Shown here: positions 33,389-41,939 of the stretch, piece by piece | Numbering within the stretch: position 1 is the stretch's first letter | How the letters are laid out: the number at the start of each line of letters is the position of its first letter | The notes under the pieces: model-generated | The model's input: the letters and a program-made list of their open reading frames with translations, nothing else | Told to the model about the DNA's origin: nothing | The model's database searches: none | Program-made: the position numbers and the translations under genes | Source of the DNA: Tabrizicola sp. | GTDB taxonomy: Bacteria > Pseudomonadota > Alphaproteobacteria > Rhodobacterales > Rhodobacteraceae | Assembly: GCF_022842145.1 (NCBI RefSeq) | Contig: NZ_JALHQD010000007.1 | Coordinates: forward strand, 1 to 64,000 | Direction of reading: 5' to 3' | DNA: 64,000 bases

Positions 33389-34336
33389 ATGACCCTGACT
33401 CTTGCCTCGGACGACGCCGGGATTGCCGAAGCCGCGCGGCTTCTGGCGGCGGGAGAGCTGGTCGCTTTCCCGACCGAGACGGTCTACGGGCTGGGCGGGG
33501 ATGCGCGGAACGGCAGGGCTGTGGCGGGGATCTACGAGGCGAAGGGGCGGCCAAGCTTCAATCCGCTGATTGTGCATCTGCCTGATCTGGTGGCCGTGGA
33601 AAGGATCGCGCACGTCGGACCGAAGGCGCGGATGCTGGCGCAGGCATTCTGGCCGGGGCCGCTGACGCTGGTCCTGCCCCTGAAGGACGGCTCAGGGATT
33701 TCGCCGCTGGTAACGGCGGGACTGACGACGGGCGCGGTGCGCGTCCCGGCACATCCCCTGGCGCAGCGGCTTTTGCGGGCGTTCGGCGGCCCCTTGGCGG
33801 CCCCCTCGGCGAACCCGTCGGGGCGGGTGTCTCCGACCCGCGCGGGCCATGTGCTGGAGGGGCTGGCCGGACGGATCGCCGCGGTGCTGGATGGCGGACC
33901 CTGTGCCGTGGGGCTGGAGTCAACCATCGTGTTGGCTGATCCCGAGCCCGTTCTGCTGCGGCCCGGCGGTCTGCCGGTGGAGGCGCTGGAGGCGGCTTTG
34001 GGACAGCCCCTGGCGGTGGGAGGCGATGCGGGCAAGCCGACCTCGCCGGGTCAGTTGGCCTCGCACTACGCGCCCGAGGCCACCTTGCGGCTTGGCGCGA
34101 CCGAGGCGCGGGATGGCGAGGTGCTGGTGGGCTTTGGTCCGGTGCAGGGCGCGCTGACGCTGTCCCGGACGGGCGATCTGGTCGAAGCGGCGGCGGCCCT
34201 TTTCCAGATGCTGCGCGAGGCGGACAAGCTGGCTGGTCCGGGGGGGCGCATCGCCTTTGCGCCGGTTTCCGAGACGGGCCTGGGCCGCGCGATCAATGAC
34301 CGGCTGCGGCGGGCGGCCGCACCACGCGGCGTTTAG
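33389..34336 (+). CDS. L-threonylcarbamoyladenylate synthase (Sua5 type)
   Basis: A 315-residue TsaC/Sua5 enzyme that makes threonylcarbamoyl-AMP for the t6A modification of ANN-decoding tRNAs. The YrdC domain covers about residues 1-200 (LVAFPTETVYGLGGDARN, KGRPSFNPLIVHL, AFWPGPLTLVLPL, VRVPAHPLAQRLL, APSANPSGRVSPT, STIVLADPEP). A Sua5 C-terminal domain follows, joined by SPGQLASHYAPEATL. The ATG at 33389 lies at the start of the domain; earlier in-frame codons are not family-like and would overlap the divergent promoter. The gene is intact. Confidence 0.93.
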   Translation: MTLTLASDDAGIAEAARLLAAGELVAFPTETVYGLGGDARNGRAVAGIYEAKGRPSFNPLIVHLPDLVAVERIAHVGPKARMLAQAFWPGPLTLVLPLKDGSGISPLVTAGLTTGAVRVPAHPLAQRLLRAFGGPLAAPSANPSGRVSPTRAGHVLEGLAGRIAAVLDGGPCAVGLESTIVLADPEPVLLRPGGLPVEALEAALGQPLAVGGDAGKPTSPGQLASHYAPEATLRLGATEARDGEVLVGFGPVQGALTLSRTGDLVEAAAALFQMLREADKLAGPGGRIAFAPVSETGLGRAINDRLRRAAAPRGV

Positions 34337-34497
34337 CCAACCGAAACCCCAACGTCACACCGGCCCGGCATGGATGTGTAACGGGGAAATTCCCCGTTAA
34401 TTTTCGGTTCACCTGTGCAATAGTTTGCCCGGGCCTGAGAGCCTGAGTAAAGAGAAAACCCGCCAGCCAAGCCGGGAAAACCAAGGGAACTGTGGAA

Positions 34498-34869
34498 ATG
34501 TTTAACGAATTCAAAGCTTTCATAGCGCGCGGCAACGTGCTTGATCTTGCCGTCGGTGTCGTCATCGGTGCCGCCTTCACGGCGATCGTCACCTCGCTTG
34601 TCGATGACCTGATCAACCCGTTGATCGGCCTCATCGTCGGCGGCGTGGACTTCAGCGGGCTGAGCGCCGGTCTGGGCGACGCGCAATTCATGTACGGCAA
34701 CTTCATCACCGCGATCATCAAGTTCGTGATCGTGGCTTGGGTGGTGTTCCTGATCGTGAAGGCCGTGAACCGGATGATGCCGAAGAAGGAAGAAGCTCCG
34801 GCCGCGCCCGCTGGCCCGTCGGACAACGACCTGCTGAAGGAAATCCTGGCCGCGCTGAAAGCCAAGTAA
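34498..34869 (+). CDS. mscL: large-conductance mechanosensitive channel
   Basis: MscL, 123 residues, the pentameric inner-membrane channel that opens under hypo-osmotic shock. The N-terminal amphipathic helix [13 protein letters not shown] leads into the pore-lining TM1 [25 protein letters not shown]2 is [20 protein letters not shown]. The C-terminal helix [22 protein letters not shown] is a short bundle. ATG 34498 has aaggga at a good distance; a GTG two codons earlier is less likely. Confidence 0.96.
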   Translation: MFNEFKAFIARGNVLDLAVGVVIGAAFTAIVTSLVDDLINPLIGLIVGGVDFSGLSAGLGDAQFMYGNFITAIIKFVIVAWVVFLIVKAVNRMMPKKEEAPAAPAGPSDNDLLKEILAALKAK

Positions 34870-34889
34870 GTCCCGAAATGTTCTGGAAG

Positions 34890-34923
34890 ACGGCCCGCGG
34901 GAGCGATCCTGCGGGCCGTTTCC
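34890..34923. terminator. intrinsic terminator between mscL and a convergent gene
   Basis: A 13-bp stem (34890-34902 with 34907-34919, one G-T wobble) closed by the GNRA tetraloop gcga, followed by tttcc. It lies 21 bases after the mscL stop and just before the convergent membrane-protein stop, so it probably serves mscL and may serve both. Confidence 0.8.
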
Positions 34924-34925
34924 AT

Positions 34926-35531
34926 TCAAGCAGGCAGCGGCGCACGCGGACGCAGATACCAGTACCAAAGACGGTAGGCCCAAAGTGCGATCAGCGGGCC
35001 GAAGTGCACCGCAGCCGGGGGCCAGCTGCCCCAATTGTGCAGCGCGGCCCAGTGGATCAGCACCAGGACGGCGGCGGGATAGGCCCAGCGTTGCAGGGTC
35101 TTCCAGCCCGTATGCAGCCAGCGTTGCGCCGCGTTGTTCGAGGTGATGGCGAGCGGCACGAACAGCACCATCGCCAGCCAGCCGGTCCAGATTTCGGTAT
35201 GCGGCAGGGTCTCGACGATGCGGTCCAGAGTGCCGCGGTCGATGACATAGATCACGGTATGGGCAAGGGCGTACAAGAAGGCTGCCATCTCGATGTCGCG
35301 ACGGTGATGCACCAGCCAGCGCGGCCACTGTCGGCCCTTGAACAGCAGCATCAGTCCCGATGCCATCATCCCGATGATCATGAAGCGGGCGGCCCATTCG
35401 CCGGTGGGGTGGAGAAGCCGGTGGAAAGCCTCGGGGTCATCACCGAAGAGAGAGGGCAGGGCTGGAAGCGCGGGGATGGACAGCACGACCCAAAGGATCA
35501 GGGTCGAGGGTTTGTAGCCAAGGATTGTCAT
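34926..35531 (-). CDS. ferric-reductase-like transmembrane protein (MsrQ-like)
   Basis: A 201-residue inner-membrane protein with about six hydrophobic helices, of the ferric-reductase-like transmembrane family that includes MsrQ, the haem-b partner of periplasmic methionine sulfoxide reductase MsrP. Candidate haem ligands are the His in FLYALAHTVIYVI and in VLVLIHWAALHNWG, with further His at LVHHRRD and QRWLHTGWK. No msrP gene is adjacent, so the partner is elsewhere or the protein has another electron acceptor. Confidence 0.8.
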   Translation of the reverse strand: MTILGYKPSTLILWVVLSIPALPALPSLFGDDPEAFHRLLHPTGEWAARFMIIGMMASGLMLLFKGRQWPRWLVHHRRDIEMAAFLYALAHTVIYVIDRGTLDRIVETLPHTEIWTGWLAMVLFVPLAITSNNAAQRWLHTGWKTLQRWAYPAAVLVLIHWAALHNWGSWPPAAVHFGPLIALWAYRLWYWYLRPRAPLPA

Positions 35532-35586
35532 GGGGCACCTGTTGACTGGTGCCCCACATACGCCGCGGTGCAGCGCTTCCGTCGCG

Positions 35587-36705
35587 TCAGAGCGACAGGG
35601 CGTCCGCAGCCGGGATCACCGGCAAGCCAAGTGCCACGCCAACGGCGGCGTAGGTCAGCTTCCCGGCATGGACGTTCAGGCCGTTGAGCAGGTGCTTGTC
35701 GTCGGCGCAAGCCTGCTTCCAGCCCTTGTCGGCCAAGGCCAGCATGAAGGGCATCGTGGCGTTCCCCAGGGCCTGGGTCGACGTGCGGGCCACTGCGCCG
35801 GGCATGTTGGCGACGCAGTAGTGCATGATCCCGTCGACCTCGTAGATCGGGTCCTGGTGGGTGGTGGCGCGGGAGGTCTCGAAGCAGCCGCCCTGGTCGA
35901 TGGCGACGTCGACGAGGGCCGCGCCGGGTTTCAGCTCCTTCAACTGGGCGCGGGAGATCAGCTTGGGGGCCGCCGCGCCGGGAATCAGGACTGCGCCGAT
36001 GATCAGGTCGGCCTCGCGCGCCAGAGAGATGGTGTTGCCAGCCGAGGCGTAGGCGTTCTTGAACTCGCGGCCGAAGACGTCGTCCAGATAGCGCAGGCGG
36101 TTGACTGAACGGTCGATGACCGTGACATCCGCGCCCATCCCGGCGGCGACCTTGGCGGCGTGGGTTCCGACGACACCACCGCCGATGACCAGCACCTTGG
36201 CCGGAAGCACACCCGGAACACCGCCCAGCAGCACACCGCGCCCGCCGTTGGCCTTTTGCAACGTCCAGGCGCCGACTTGCGGAGAAAGACGGCCCGCAAC
36301 CTCGGACATCGGGGCCAGAAGGGGCAGGCCGCCACGGTCGTCGGTCACTGTCTCGTAGGCGATGCAGGTCGCTCCGCTTGCGAGAAGGTCGTGGGTCTGG
36401 TCTGGATCGGGGGCGAGGTGGAGGTAGGTGAACAGGACCTGCCCCTCACGCAGGCGCTTGCGTTCGACGGCCTGCGGTTCCTTGACCTTGACGATCATGT
36501 CGGCCTTGGCGAAGACCTCTTCGGCCGTGTCGACGATGCGGGCCCCGGCGGCGACATAGTCGGCGTCGGAAAAGCCGGCACCCATCCCGGCCTTGGTTTC
36601 GATCATCACCTCATGGCCGTGGGCCACCGCCTCGCGGGCAGCGTCCGGCGTCATGCCGACGCGGAACTCCTGCGGCTTGATCTCTTTGGGGCATCCGATT
36701 TTCAT
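35587..36705 (-). CDS. ald: alanine dehydrogenase
   Basis: NAD-dependent alanine dehydrogenase, 372 residues, typical length. It interconverts L-alanine with pyruvate and ammonia. The N-terminal MKIGCPKEIKPQEFRVGMTP carries the pyruvate-site Arg, the substrate Lys is in EVFAKADMIVKVKEPQ, and the NAD motif is VLVIGGGVVGTHAAKVA near residue 170. The catalytic region has VLIPGAAAPKLISR and VDVAIDQGGCFETSR. The start has gggagag upstream. It is divergent from an Lrp-type regulator with a strong inverted repeat in the shared region, the classic ald-aldR layout. Confidence 0.96.
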   Translation of the reverse strand: MKIGCPKEIKPQEFRVGMTPDAAREAVAHGHEVMIETKAGMGAGFSDADYVAAGARIVDTAEEVFAKADMIVKVKEPQAVERKRLREGQVLFTYLHLAPDPDQTHDLLASGATCIAYETVTDDRGGLPLLAPMSEVAGRLSPQVGAWTLQKANGGRGVLLGGVPGVLPAKVLVIGGGVVGTHAAKVAAGMGADVTVIDRSVNRLRYLDDVFGREFKNAYASAGNTISLAREADLIIGAVLIPGAAAPKLISRAQLKELKPGAALVDVAIDQGGCFETSRATTHQDPIYEVDGIMHYCVANMPGAVARTSTQALGNATMPFMLALADKGWKQACADDKHLLNGLNVHAGKLTYAAVGVALGLPVIPAADALSL

Positions 36706-36804
36706 GGTTCTCTCCCTGTGGGACCTGGTCCCTGTGGAAGCAATCCTGATCCGATTTCGTGGCGATGCTTTGAATTCTGATTGGCGCTGGCCACGGATAG
36801 GCGT

Positions 36805-36842
36805 AGATTCTGCGGTGAAATCACCAAGAGACCGCAGAATCT
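36805..36842. promoter_or_regulatory. 12-bp perfect inverted repeat, candidate Lrp-type operator
   Basis: agattctgcggt (36805-36816) and accgcagaatct (36831-36842) are perfect complements separated by 14 bases. The right arm ends 3 bases before the Lrp-type start codon at 36846, in the gap shared with divergent ald. The position fits autoregulation together with control of ald. If it lies in RNA it could also fold and mask the start. Confidence 0.6.
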
Positions 36843-36845
36843 TTC

Positions 36846-37310
36846 ATGACCCTTGACCTTGACGCCACCGACCGCCGCATCCTGACCGTGTTGCAGAAGA
36901 ACGGTCGGATCACCAATGCGGAACTGTCCGAGGCGGTGAACCTGTCTCCCTCGGCCTGTCACCGGCGGGTGCAGCGGCTGGAGGAGGACGGGTATATCGC
37001 GGGCTACGTCGCGCTGCTTGACGCGCGCAAGATGGGGCGGATGACCACGGTTTTCGTGGAGATCACGCTGCAAAGCCAGGCGGAGGACCTGCTGGACGCC
37101 TTCGAGCGCGAGGTGGCCAAGGTGCCGGACCTCTTGGAGTGTCACCTGATGGCGGGAACAGCGGACTATCTGCTGAAGCTGATGGCCGAGGATACCGAGG
37201 ACTTCGCCCGCATCCACCGGCAATTCCTGAGTCGCCTGCCGGGCGTGCGGCAGATGCAGTCCAGCTTTGCGCTGCGGACGGTGGTGAAGACGACGGCGCT
37301 GGCGGTTTAG
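36846..37310 (+). CDS. Lrp/AsnC-family regulator, probably of ald
   Basis: A 154-residue Lrp/AsnC regulator. The helix-turn-helix lies at about residues 5-60 (DATDRRILTVLQKNGRITNAELSEAVNLS, then PSACHRRVQRLEEDGYI). The C-terminal RAM ligand-binding domain follows (TTVFVEITLQSQAEDLLDAF, then CHLMAGTADYLLKLMAED). Position opposite ald suggests it senses alanine or a related amino acid and activates ald. There is no clear ribosome site before the ATG, only the right arm of the inverted repeat, so translation may start on a very short or leaderless message. Confidence 0.92.
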   Translation: MTLDLDATDRRILTVLQKNGRITNAELSEAVNLSPSACHRRVQRLEEDGYIAGYVALLDARKMGRMTTVFVEITLQSQAEDLLDAFEREVAKVPDLLECHLMAGTADYLLKLMAEDTEDFARIHRQFLSRLPGVRQMQSSFALRTVVKTTALAV

Positions 37311-37909
37311 GCAGCCGCCTGCTGATAGCCCTGCAGATAGCCCATCACCGCGCGGCGGGTGCGGTCGGTCAGGGCACCACGGTCAGCCTCATGCGCCTCG
37401 CTCGCGGCGTCGATCATGCCGCGCAGGATCGCAAGCAGGTCCTGGGCCGTGGTTTCTGGACGCTGGATCTTCAGCTCGTCCAGACGGGCGGCGATCAGCA
37501 CGGTGATCCGGGCCGAGAACTCTGAGGCTTCCGGGTCCGGCGGCATCTGGCTGCGCGCCAGGTTCAGTGTCCGGGACAGCGAGGGCCGGGCCAGGTAATG
37601 CTCGACAGTCGCTTCGATCAGTTCATCCACCAGGTTGGTCAGGCTGTGTGCGGCGTCCGAAGACACGATGCGTTCGACAGCTTCCAGCAGGTTTGCCCTT
37701 TCGGCCCGGATCAGCGCTGCCAGAAGCGCGTGCTTGCCGGGGAAGTACTGATACAGCGACCCGATCGAGACCCCGGCCCGCGCGGCGACGGCGTTCGTCG
37801 TCAGCGCATCCAGCCCTCGACCCGAGCAGAGGTCGGCTGCGGCGGCGAGGATCCCGTTCACTTTTGCACGGGAGCGGTCTTGGCGGGGGTGTTTGCGAAG
37901 CTCGATCAT
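37307..37909 (-). CDS. TetR-family transcriptional regulator
   Basis: A 200-residue TetR regulator. The helix-turn-helix covers about residues 10-60 (RAKVNGILAAAADLCSGRGL, then TTNAVAARAGVSIGSLYQYFPGKHALLAAL). The C-terminal ligand-binding domain has no recognisable specificity. It converges on the Lrp-type gene with overlapping stops (ttag). The gene upstream on the other side is rpsU, not an obvious target, so the regulated gene is unknown. A dyad upstream at 37958-37980 may be its operator. Confidence 0.9.
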   Translation of the reverse strand: MIELRKHPRQDRSRAKVNGILAAAADLCSGRGLDALTTNAVAARAGVSIGSLYQYFPGKHALLAALIRAERANLLEAVERIVSSDAAHSLTNLVDELIEATVEHYLARPSLSRTLNLARSQMPPDPEASEFSARITVLIAARLDELKIQRPETTAQDLLAILRGMIDAASEAHEADRGALTDRTRRAVMGYLQGYQQAAA

Positions 37910-37957
37910 GAGCCAACGCTAGGGCCTCTAATTGCGGCAGAAAACTGTTAAATGTGG

Positions 37958-37980
37958 CAACAATTGGAAATAGATTGTTG
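37958..37980. promoter_or_regulatory. dyad upstream of the TetR gene
   Basis: caacaat-(9 bases)-attgttg, a perfect 7-bp inverted repeat of 23 bases in total, lies 49 bases upstream of the TetR start codon in an AT-rich stretch. The size fits a TetR operator and suggests autoregulation. The rest of the 269-base gap up to rpsU holds only the rpsU terminator. Confidence 0.4.
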
Positions 37981-38100
37981 ATGCTCGCCCAAGTTGCACC
38001 ATGGGGCCGCCACAATGTCGCCACACAATCTAGGGTTATCGAGCGCCTTTTTTGGAAGCGGTTGGCGGCGCCCCGAACGGACGCCAAACGGCACCAGAAG

Positions 38101-38136
38101 GGCAAAGAAAAACCCCCGGCCTCGCGGACGGGGGTT
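38101..38136 (-). terminator. intrinsic terminator of rpsU
   Basis: aacccccg (38111-38118) pairs perfectly with cgggggtt (38129-38136), loop of 10 bases. On the minus strand the stem is followed by tttcttt. It lies 43 bases after the rpsU stop. Confidence 0.85.
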
Positions 38137-38178
38137 GATCGGGATGGGAATCGCTTCCCCAGTGTCGCTTGAGACGTC

Positions 38179-38385
38179 TTAGAGACCGCCTTCGCGCTGA
38201 AGCTTCTTCCGCGCAAGTTTCCTTGCACGGCGCACGGCTTCGGCTTGTTCGCGTGCTTTCTTGACGGAGGGCTTCTCGAAATGTTGCTTGAGCTTCATTT
38301 CGCGAAACACGCCTTCACGCTGAAGTTTTTTCTTCAGAGCACGGAGAGCCTGTTCGACGTTGTTGTCGCGGACGCTGACCTGCAT
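38179..38385 (-). CDS. rpsU: 30S ribosomal protein S21
   Basis: S21, 68 residues, a small very basic protein of the 30S subunit. The start [20 protein letters not shown] is diagnostic, followed by [20 protein letters not shown] and a Lys/Arg-rich C-terminal helix with [17 protein letters not shown]. It is a single-gene unit with its own terminator, as is usual in alphaproteobacteria. Confidence 0.97.
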   Translation of the reverse strand: MQVSVRDNNVEQALRALKKKLQREGVFREMKLKQHFEKPSVKKAREQAEAVRRARKLARKKLQREGGL

Positions 38386-38485
38386 GTGGTTGTCACCACC
38401 TTCCTAAGCTAGAGTTGCACTATGATGTGCAGGCTGGGGCGCTATATCAAAGCGACACCGGCTTGTCTACCAAGAGGAGAACGCC

Positions 38486-39160
38486 ATGTCCGAGGACCCG
38501 ATCAAGGCGCGCGTGCTGGACGCGGCACTGTCGCATGTTCCGTTCGACGGCTGGTCCGAACGCACGTTGGCGGCGGCCATCGCCGAGGCTGGCGTGACAC
38601 CGGCGCTTGCCCGATCACTGTTCCCGCGTGGTGGCGTGGATCTGGCCCTGGCCTATCACCAGCGTGGCGATGATCAGATGGCCGAAGCCCTTGCGTCGCG
38701 CAACCTGTCCGCGCTGCGCTTCCGTGACCGGATCGCGCTGGCGGTCCGCTTGCGCCTGGAAGGTGCCGACCGCGAACTGGTGCGGCGGGGAACGACGCTG
38801 TTCTCGCTGCCGATGCATGCGGCGGATGGCGCACGGGCCATCTGGCAGACGGCGGACCGGATCTGGACTGCCCTGGGCGACAGCTCGGAGGATCTGAACT
38901 GGTACACCAAGCGCGCCACGCTGTCCGCTGTCTATGGGGCCACGGTGCTGTACTGGCTGGGCGACGATTCGTCCGAGGCGCAGGACACCTGGAATTTCCT
39001 GGACCGCCGCATCGACCAGGTGATGCAGGTCGAGAAGCTGAAGGCCAGTTTCCGGGAAAATCCCTTCGGAAAGGCCTGGGCGGCGGGACCCGGCAAGCTT
39101 TTTGAAACCATTCGCGCGCCAAAACTGCCGGATGACCTGCCCGGCCGGACCCGCGGATAG
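38486..39160 (+). CDS. COQ9-family protein (ubiquinone biosynthesis)
   Basis: A 224-residue protein of the COQ9 family, which in eukaryotes binds lipids and presents ubiquinone precursors to COQ7. The fold resembles TetR with a degenerate helix-turn-helix (GWSERTLAAAIAEAGVTPALARSLFPRGG) and a conserved helical core (DLNWYTKRATLSAVYGATVLYWLGDDS). The C-terminal LDRRIDQVMQVEKLK corresponds to the membrane-binding helix region. The ATG follows aggagaacgcc. It lies 14 bases before a quinone oxidoreductase gene, which fits a quinone-related unit. Confidence 0.9.
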   Translation: MSEDPIKARVLDAALSHVPFDGWSERTLAAAIAEAGVTPALARSLFPRGGVDLALAYHQRGDDQMAEALASRNLSALRFRDRIALAVRLRLEGADRELVRRGTTLFSLPMHAADGARAIWQTADRIWTALGDSSEDLNWYTKRATLSAVYGATVLYWLGDDSSEAQDTWNFLDRRIDQVMQVEKLKASFRENPFGKAWAAGPGKLFETIRAPKLPDDLPGRTRG

Positions 39161-39174
39161 ACGAAGGACCGAAG

Positions 39175-40167
39175 ATGACCCTGTCGCACAGCATGCTTGC
39201 CATCGAGATTTCGTCCCCCGGGGGGCCGGATGTGCTGCAACCGACCTCGGTTCCGGTGCCGGTGCCGGGCCACGGCCAGATCATCATCCGCGTCGCCTAT
39301 GCCGGGGTGAACCGTCCCGACGCCCTGCAGCGGGCCGGGGCCTATGCGCCGCCGCCCTCGGCCTCGCCCCTGCCGGGGTTGGAGTGTTCGGGGACGGTGG
39401 TCGAGGTGGGGCCGGGTGTCACGCGCTGGAAGATCGGCGACCAGGTCTGCGCGCTGCTGCCGGGTGGTGGATACGCCGAGTACGTGGCGACGCCCGAGGC
39501 TCACGCCCTGCCGATCCCCAAGGGCCTGTCGCTGAAGGAAGCCGCCTGCCTGCCGGAAACCTGCTTCACGGTCTGGTCCAACGTGGTGATGCGCGGGGGC
39601 TTGCGGGGGGGTGAGCGGTTCCTGGTGCACGGCGGGACCAGCGGCATCGGCACGACGGCAATCCAGATTGCGTATGCTTTGGGCGCTCGGGTCTTCGCCA
39701 CGGCGGGAAGTGACGAGAAGTGCCAGGTCTGCGTCGATCTGGGGGCAGAGGCGGCCTTCAACTACCGGGAAGCTGACTTTGTCACCGAGATGAAGGCATT
39801 CGGCGGGGCGAACCTGATCCTGGACATGGTCGGCGGACCCTACATCGAGCGGAACTTCAAGGCGCTGGCCGATGGTGGACGGCTGGTCCAGATCGCCTTT
39901 CTGCAGGGTGCCAAGGTGACGCTGAACCTGGCGGAACTGATGACGCGGCGACTTGTCCTGACCGGGTCCACGTTGCGGCCGCAGTCGGACCTGGCCAAGG
40001 CAAAGATCGCCAAAGCGGTCGAGGAAAACGTCTGGCCCATGATCGAACGCGGTGCCGTCAAAGTGGTGATGGACAGCGAATATGGTCTGCCCGACGCGCC
40101 CGCAGCACATTGGCGCATCGAATCTGGCGGTCACGTCGGAAAGATCGTGCTGAAGGTCAATCCGTAA
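39175..40167 (+). CDS. NAD(P)H-quinone oxidoreductase (zinc-independent MDR family)
   Basis: A 330-residue medium-chain reductase of the quinone oxidoreductase (PIG3/QorA) type. The family marks are AYAGVNRPDALQRAGAYAPPP, PGLECSGTVVEVGPGVTRW, the NADPH motif FLVHGGTSGIGTTAIQIA near residue 150 and NLILDMVGGPYIERNFKAL. Zinc ligands of alcohol dehydrogenases are absent. The ATG at 39175 follows aaggaccgaag; a second in-frame Met lies six codons later. It follows the COQ9-like gene closely and is probably co-transcribed. The natural substrate is uncertain. Confidence 0.9.
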   Translation: MTLSHSMLAIEISSPGGPDVLQPTSVPVPVPGHGQIIIRVAYAGVNRPDALQRAGAYAPPPSASPLPGLECSGTVVEVGPGVTRWKIGDQVCALLPGGGYAEYVATPEAHALPIPKGLSLKEAACLPETCFTVWSNVVMRGGLRGGERFLVHGGTSGIGTTAIQIAYALGARVFATAGSDEKCQVCVDLGAEAAFNYREADFVTEMKAFGGANLILDMVGGPYIERNFKALADGGRLVQIAFLQGAKVTLNLAELMTRRLVLTGSTLRPQSDLAKAKIAKAVEENVWPMIERGAVKVVMDSEYGLPDAPAAHWRIESGGHVGKIVLKVNP

Positions 40168-40390
40168 GGAATACCTTACCTGCTTCGACGCCCCGTCGCG
40201 GGAACCGAGGCTTCACGCGCGCGTAAGCTTGACGTAAGGTAAGTCAGGTCAGGCGGGTCGGAGATTTTTGATTAGGATTTTATTCCCGGAGAAGACCCCA
40301 GCGGCTCTGGGACCCGAAGATTGCACGACAACCTTTTCCCCAAAAACCTCTCGCAGCATGCGGTTCGGATCCGGTCCCGCCGACCGCCCA
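40168..40390. other. 223-base gap between convergent genes
   Basis: This gap lies between the quinone oxidoreductase and the convergent RNase T2 gene. It holds a distant inverted pair, taccttac near 40172 and gtaaggta near 40234, and short gtaag repeats, but no gene, clear terminator or promoter that I can support. Confidence 0.35.
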
Positions 40391-41029
40391 TCAGCGAACC
40401 GGCTCCAGGACTGCGTCCTGCAGTTGGCAGTCCCGAAGGACATCCTCGCCACAGCGGCGGAAATCAAGATCCGGCGTCAGGCAGATCCGCGCTTCCTGGA
40501 TCAGCCCTTCCTTGCAGGTGATGGTGATCTGGTCGCGCGCAAGATCGGGATTGGCTTCGAGAAAGGCCGCCTCGATCACCTCTGCGGGCACCTGAAGCCG
40601 GCGGGAGACTTCGGAAAGAAAGCCCGGAACCGTGACTCGGTCATAGGCTGCACGCGCCGTGCGGAAATAGTTGGCCGCCGACAGTCCTGCGCAGCGGCCA
40701 TGTTTCTTCCACTGATAGAACGCGGGACCGGCCCCGCCCATGATGTCGGCCATCGCGGCAGTTTCCGCGCGGGTCGGATCGCGCTCGGTCGTTCGACAGT
40801 AGGAGGGCCAGCCGTCCTCGTACTGCGGCCAGAGACCGTGCAGGACGAAGGTCAGTCCACGTCCGTCATCGCACTGCAGGTCGTCGCGGGCGTCGCCTTC
40901 CAGTGCGCACCAGGCCGATGACCAGGACAGCGACAGGACAAAATAGTCGAAGTCCCCGGCGCGCTCTCCCTCGGCTCTGGCAGCGCCGGACCAGCACAAA
41001 GCCGCGACGGCCAACAGGAACAGGCGCAT
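40391..41029 (-). CDS. secreted ribonuclease T2-family protein
   Basis: A 212-residue RNase T2. The signal peptide is at the start (MRLFLLAVAALCWSGAARA). Both catalytic segments are present: CAS I as LTFVLHGLWPQYEDGWPSYC and CAS II as FYQWKKHGRC, each with its catalytic His. Several Cys residues suit periplasmic disulfides. It would degrade RNA in the periplasm or outside the cell to 2',3'-cyclic and 3'-phosphate products. I start at ATG 41029 because the signal peptide begins there; an earlier ATG adds 7 residues. It is divergent from trcR with a 125-base gap. Confidence 0.92.
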   Translation of the reverse strand: MRLFLLAVAALCWSGAARAEGERAGDFDYFVLSLSWSSAWCALEGDARDDLQCDDGRGLTFVLHGLWPQYEDGWPSYCRTTERDPTRAETAAMADIMGGAGPAFYQWKKHGRCAGLSAANYFRTARAAYDRVTVPGFLSEVSRRLQVPAEVIEAAFLEANPDLARDQITITCKEGLIQEARICLTPDLDFRRCGEDVLRDCQLQDAVLEPVR

Positions 41030-41154
41030 TTTCGCTTCCCCTTCGCGCAATTCGGCCCTATACGAGCGCGTGAATTCCCCGAAATCGTGGAACTCGCGGG
41101 CCAGGCCCGCAGCCGTTTTCCCGGCACGGGACAGGTTTGTAAAGGAGAGATCCG

Positions 41155-41913
41155 ATGTCGAAACCGCTTATGGCCAAGGCCACTGCCGTCTGGCTGGTGG
41201 ACAACACGACGCTCAGCTTTGCCCAGATCGCCGATTTCTGCGGGATGCACGAGCTTGAAGTCCAGGGGATTGCCGACGGCGACGTGGCCACCGGGGTCAA
41301 GGGATTTGATCCCGTCGCGAACAACCAGCTTGACCCGGTCGAGATCACCCGCGCCCAGGCCGATCCACTGTACCGCATGAAGCTGAAGTTCAATGCCGCC
41401 GCCGTGGGCGAAGAAAAGCGCCGTGGCCCGCGGTATACGCCGCTGTCCAAGCGTCAGGACCGCCCCGCCGCAATCCTGTGGCTGGTCAAGTTCCATCCGG
41501 AACTGTCGGATGGCGCGATCGGCAAGCTGGTGGGCACCACCAAGCCGACGATCCAGTCCATCCGTGAGCGGACGCACTGGAACATCGGTTCGATCCAGCC
41601 GATCGATCCGGTGGCGCTGGGGCTGTGCAAGCAGACCGAGCTGGATACGGCCGTCCAGGCCGCTGCGCGCAAGAAGGCTGCCGACGGCGTCGTGATGTCC
41701 GATGATGAGCGGCGCAAGCTGGTGTCGACCGAGCAGTCCTTGGGCATGGCCCCGGATGCGCGCACGCCCTCCGGGCTGTCGGGTCTGGAAGTCTTTGGCG
41801 ACGAGGAGAAGGATGACAGCCCGGCCTCTGATTTCTCGGACGCCGACAGTTTCTTCAACCTGCCAGCCGGCAGTCTTGACGATGACGAGGACGAGGACGA
41901 GCGTCGCCGCTGA
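41155..41913 (+). CDS. trcR: cell-cycle transcriptional regulator TrcR (DUF1013)
   Basis: A 252-residue DUF1013 protein, known as TrcR in Caulobacter, where it associates with RNA polymerase and cell-cycle promoters. The N-terminal two-thirds is conserved: MAKATAVWLVDNTTLSFAQI, ADFCGMHELEVQGIADGD, RPAAILWLVKFHPELSD and a helix-turn-helix GKLVGTTKPTIQSIRERTHW. The C-terminal tail is acidic and low in complexity, ending in a run of Asp/Glu. The start has aaaggagag. It is followed by a strong terminator and probably forms a single-gene unit. Confidence 0.93.
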   Translation: MSKPLMAKATAVWLVDNTTLSFAQIADFCGMHELEVQGIADGDVATGVKGFDPVANNQLDPVEITRAQADPLYRMKLKFNAAAVGEEKRRGPRYTPLSKRQDRPAAILWLVKFHPELSDGAIGKLVGTTKPTIQSIRERTHWNIGSIQPIDPVALGLCKQTELDTAVQAAARKKAADGVVMSDDERRKLVSTEQSLGMAPDARTPSGLSGLEVFGDEEKDDSPASDFSDADSFFNLPAGSLDDDEDEDERRR

Positions 41914-41939
41914 TCCAAGGCCCGCTTTTTTCATTCATG

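Noticed and set aside
40268-40921. Plus-strand frame of 217 codons across the gap and RNase T2
   Set aside because: It lacks a family pattern, and the minus-strand RNase T2 has both catalytic segments.
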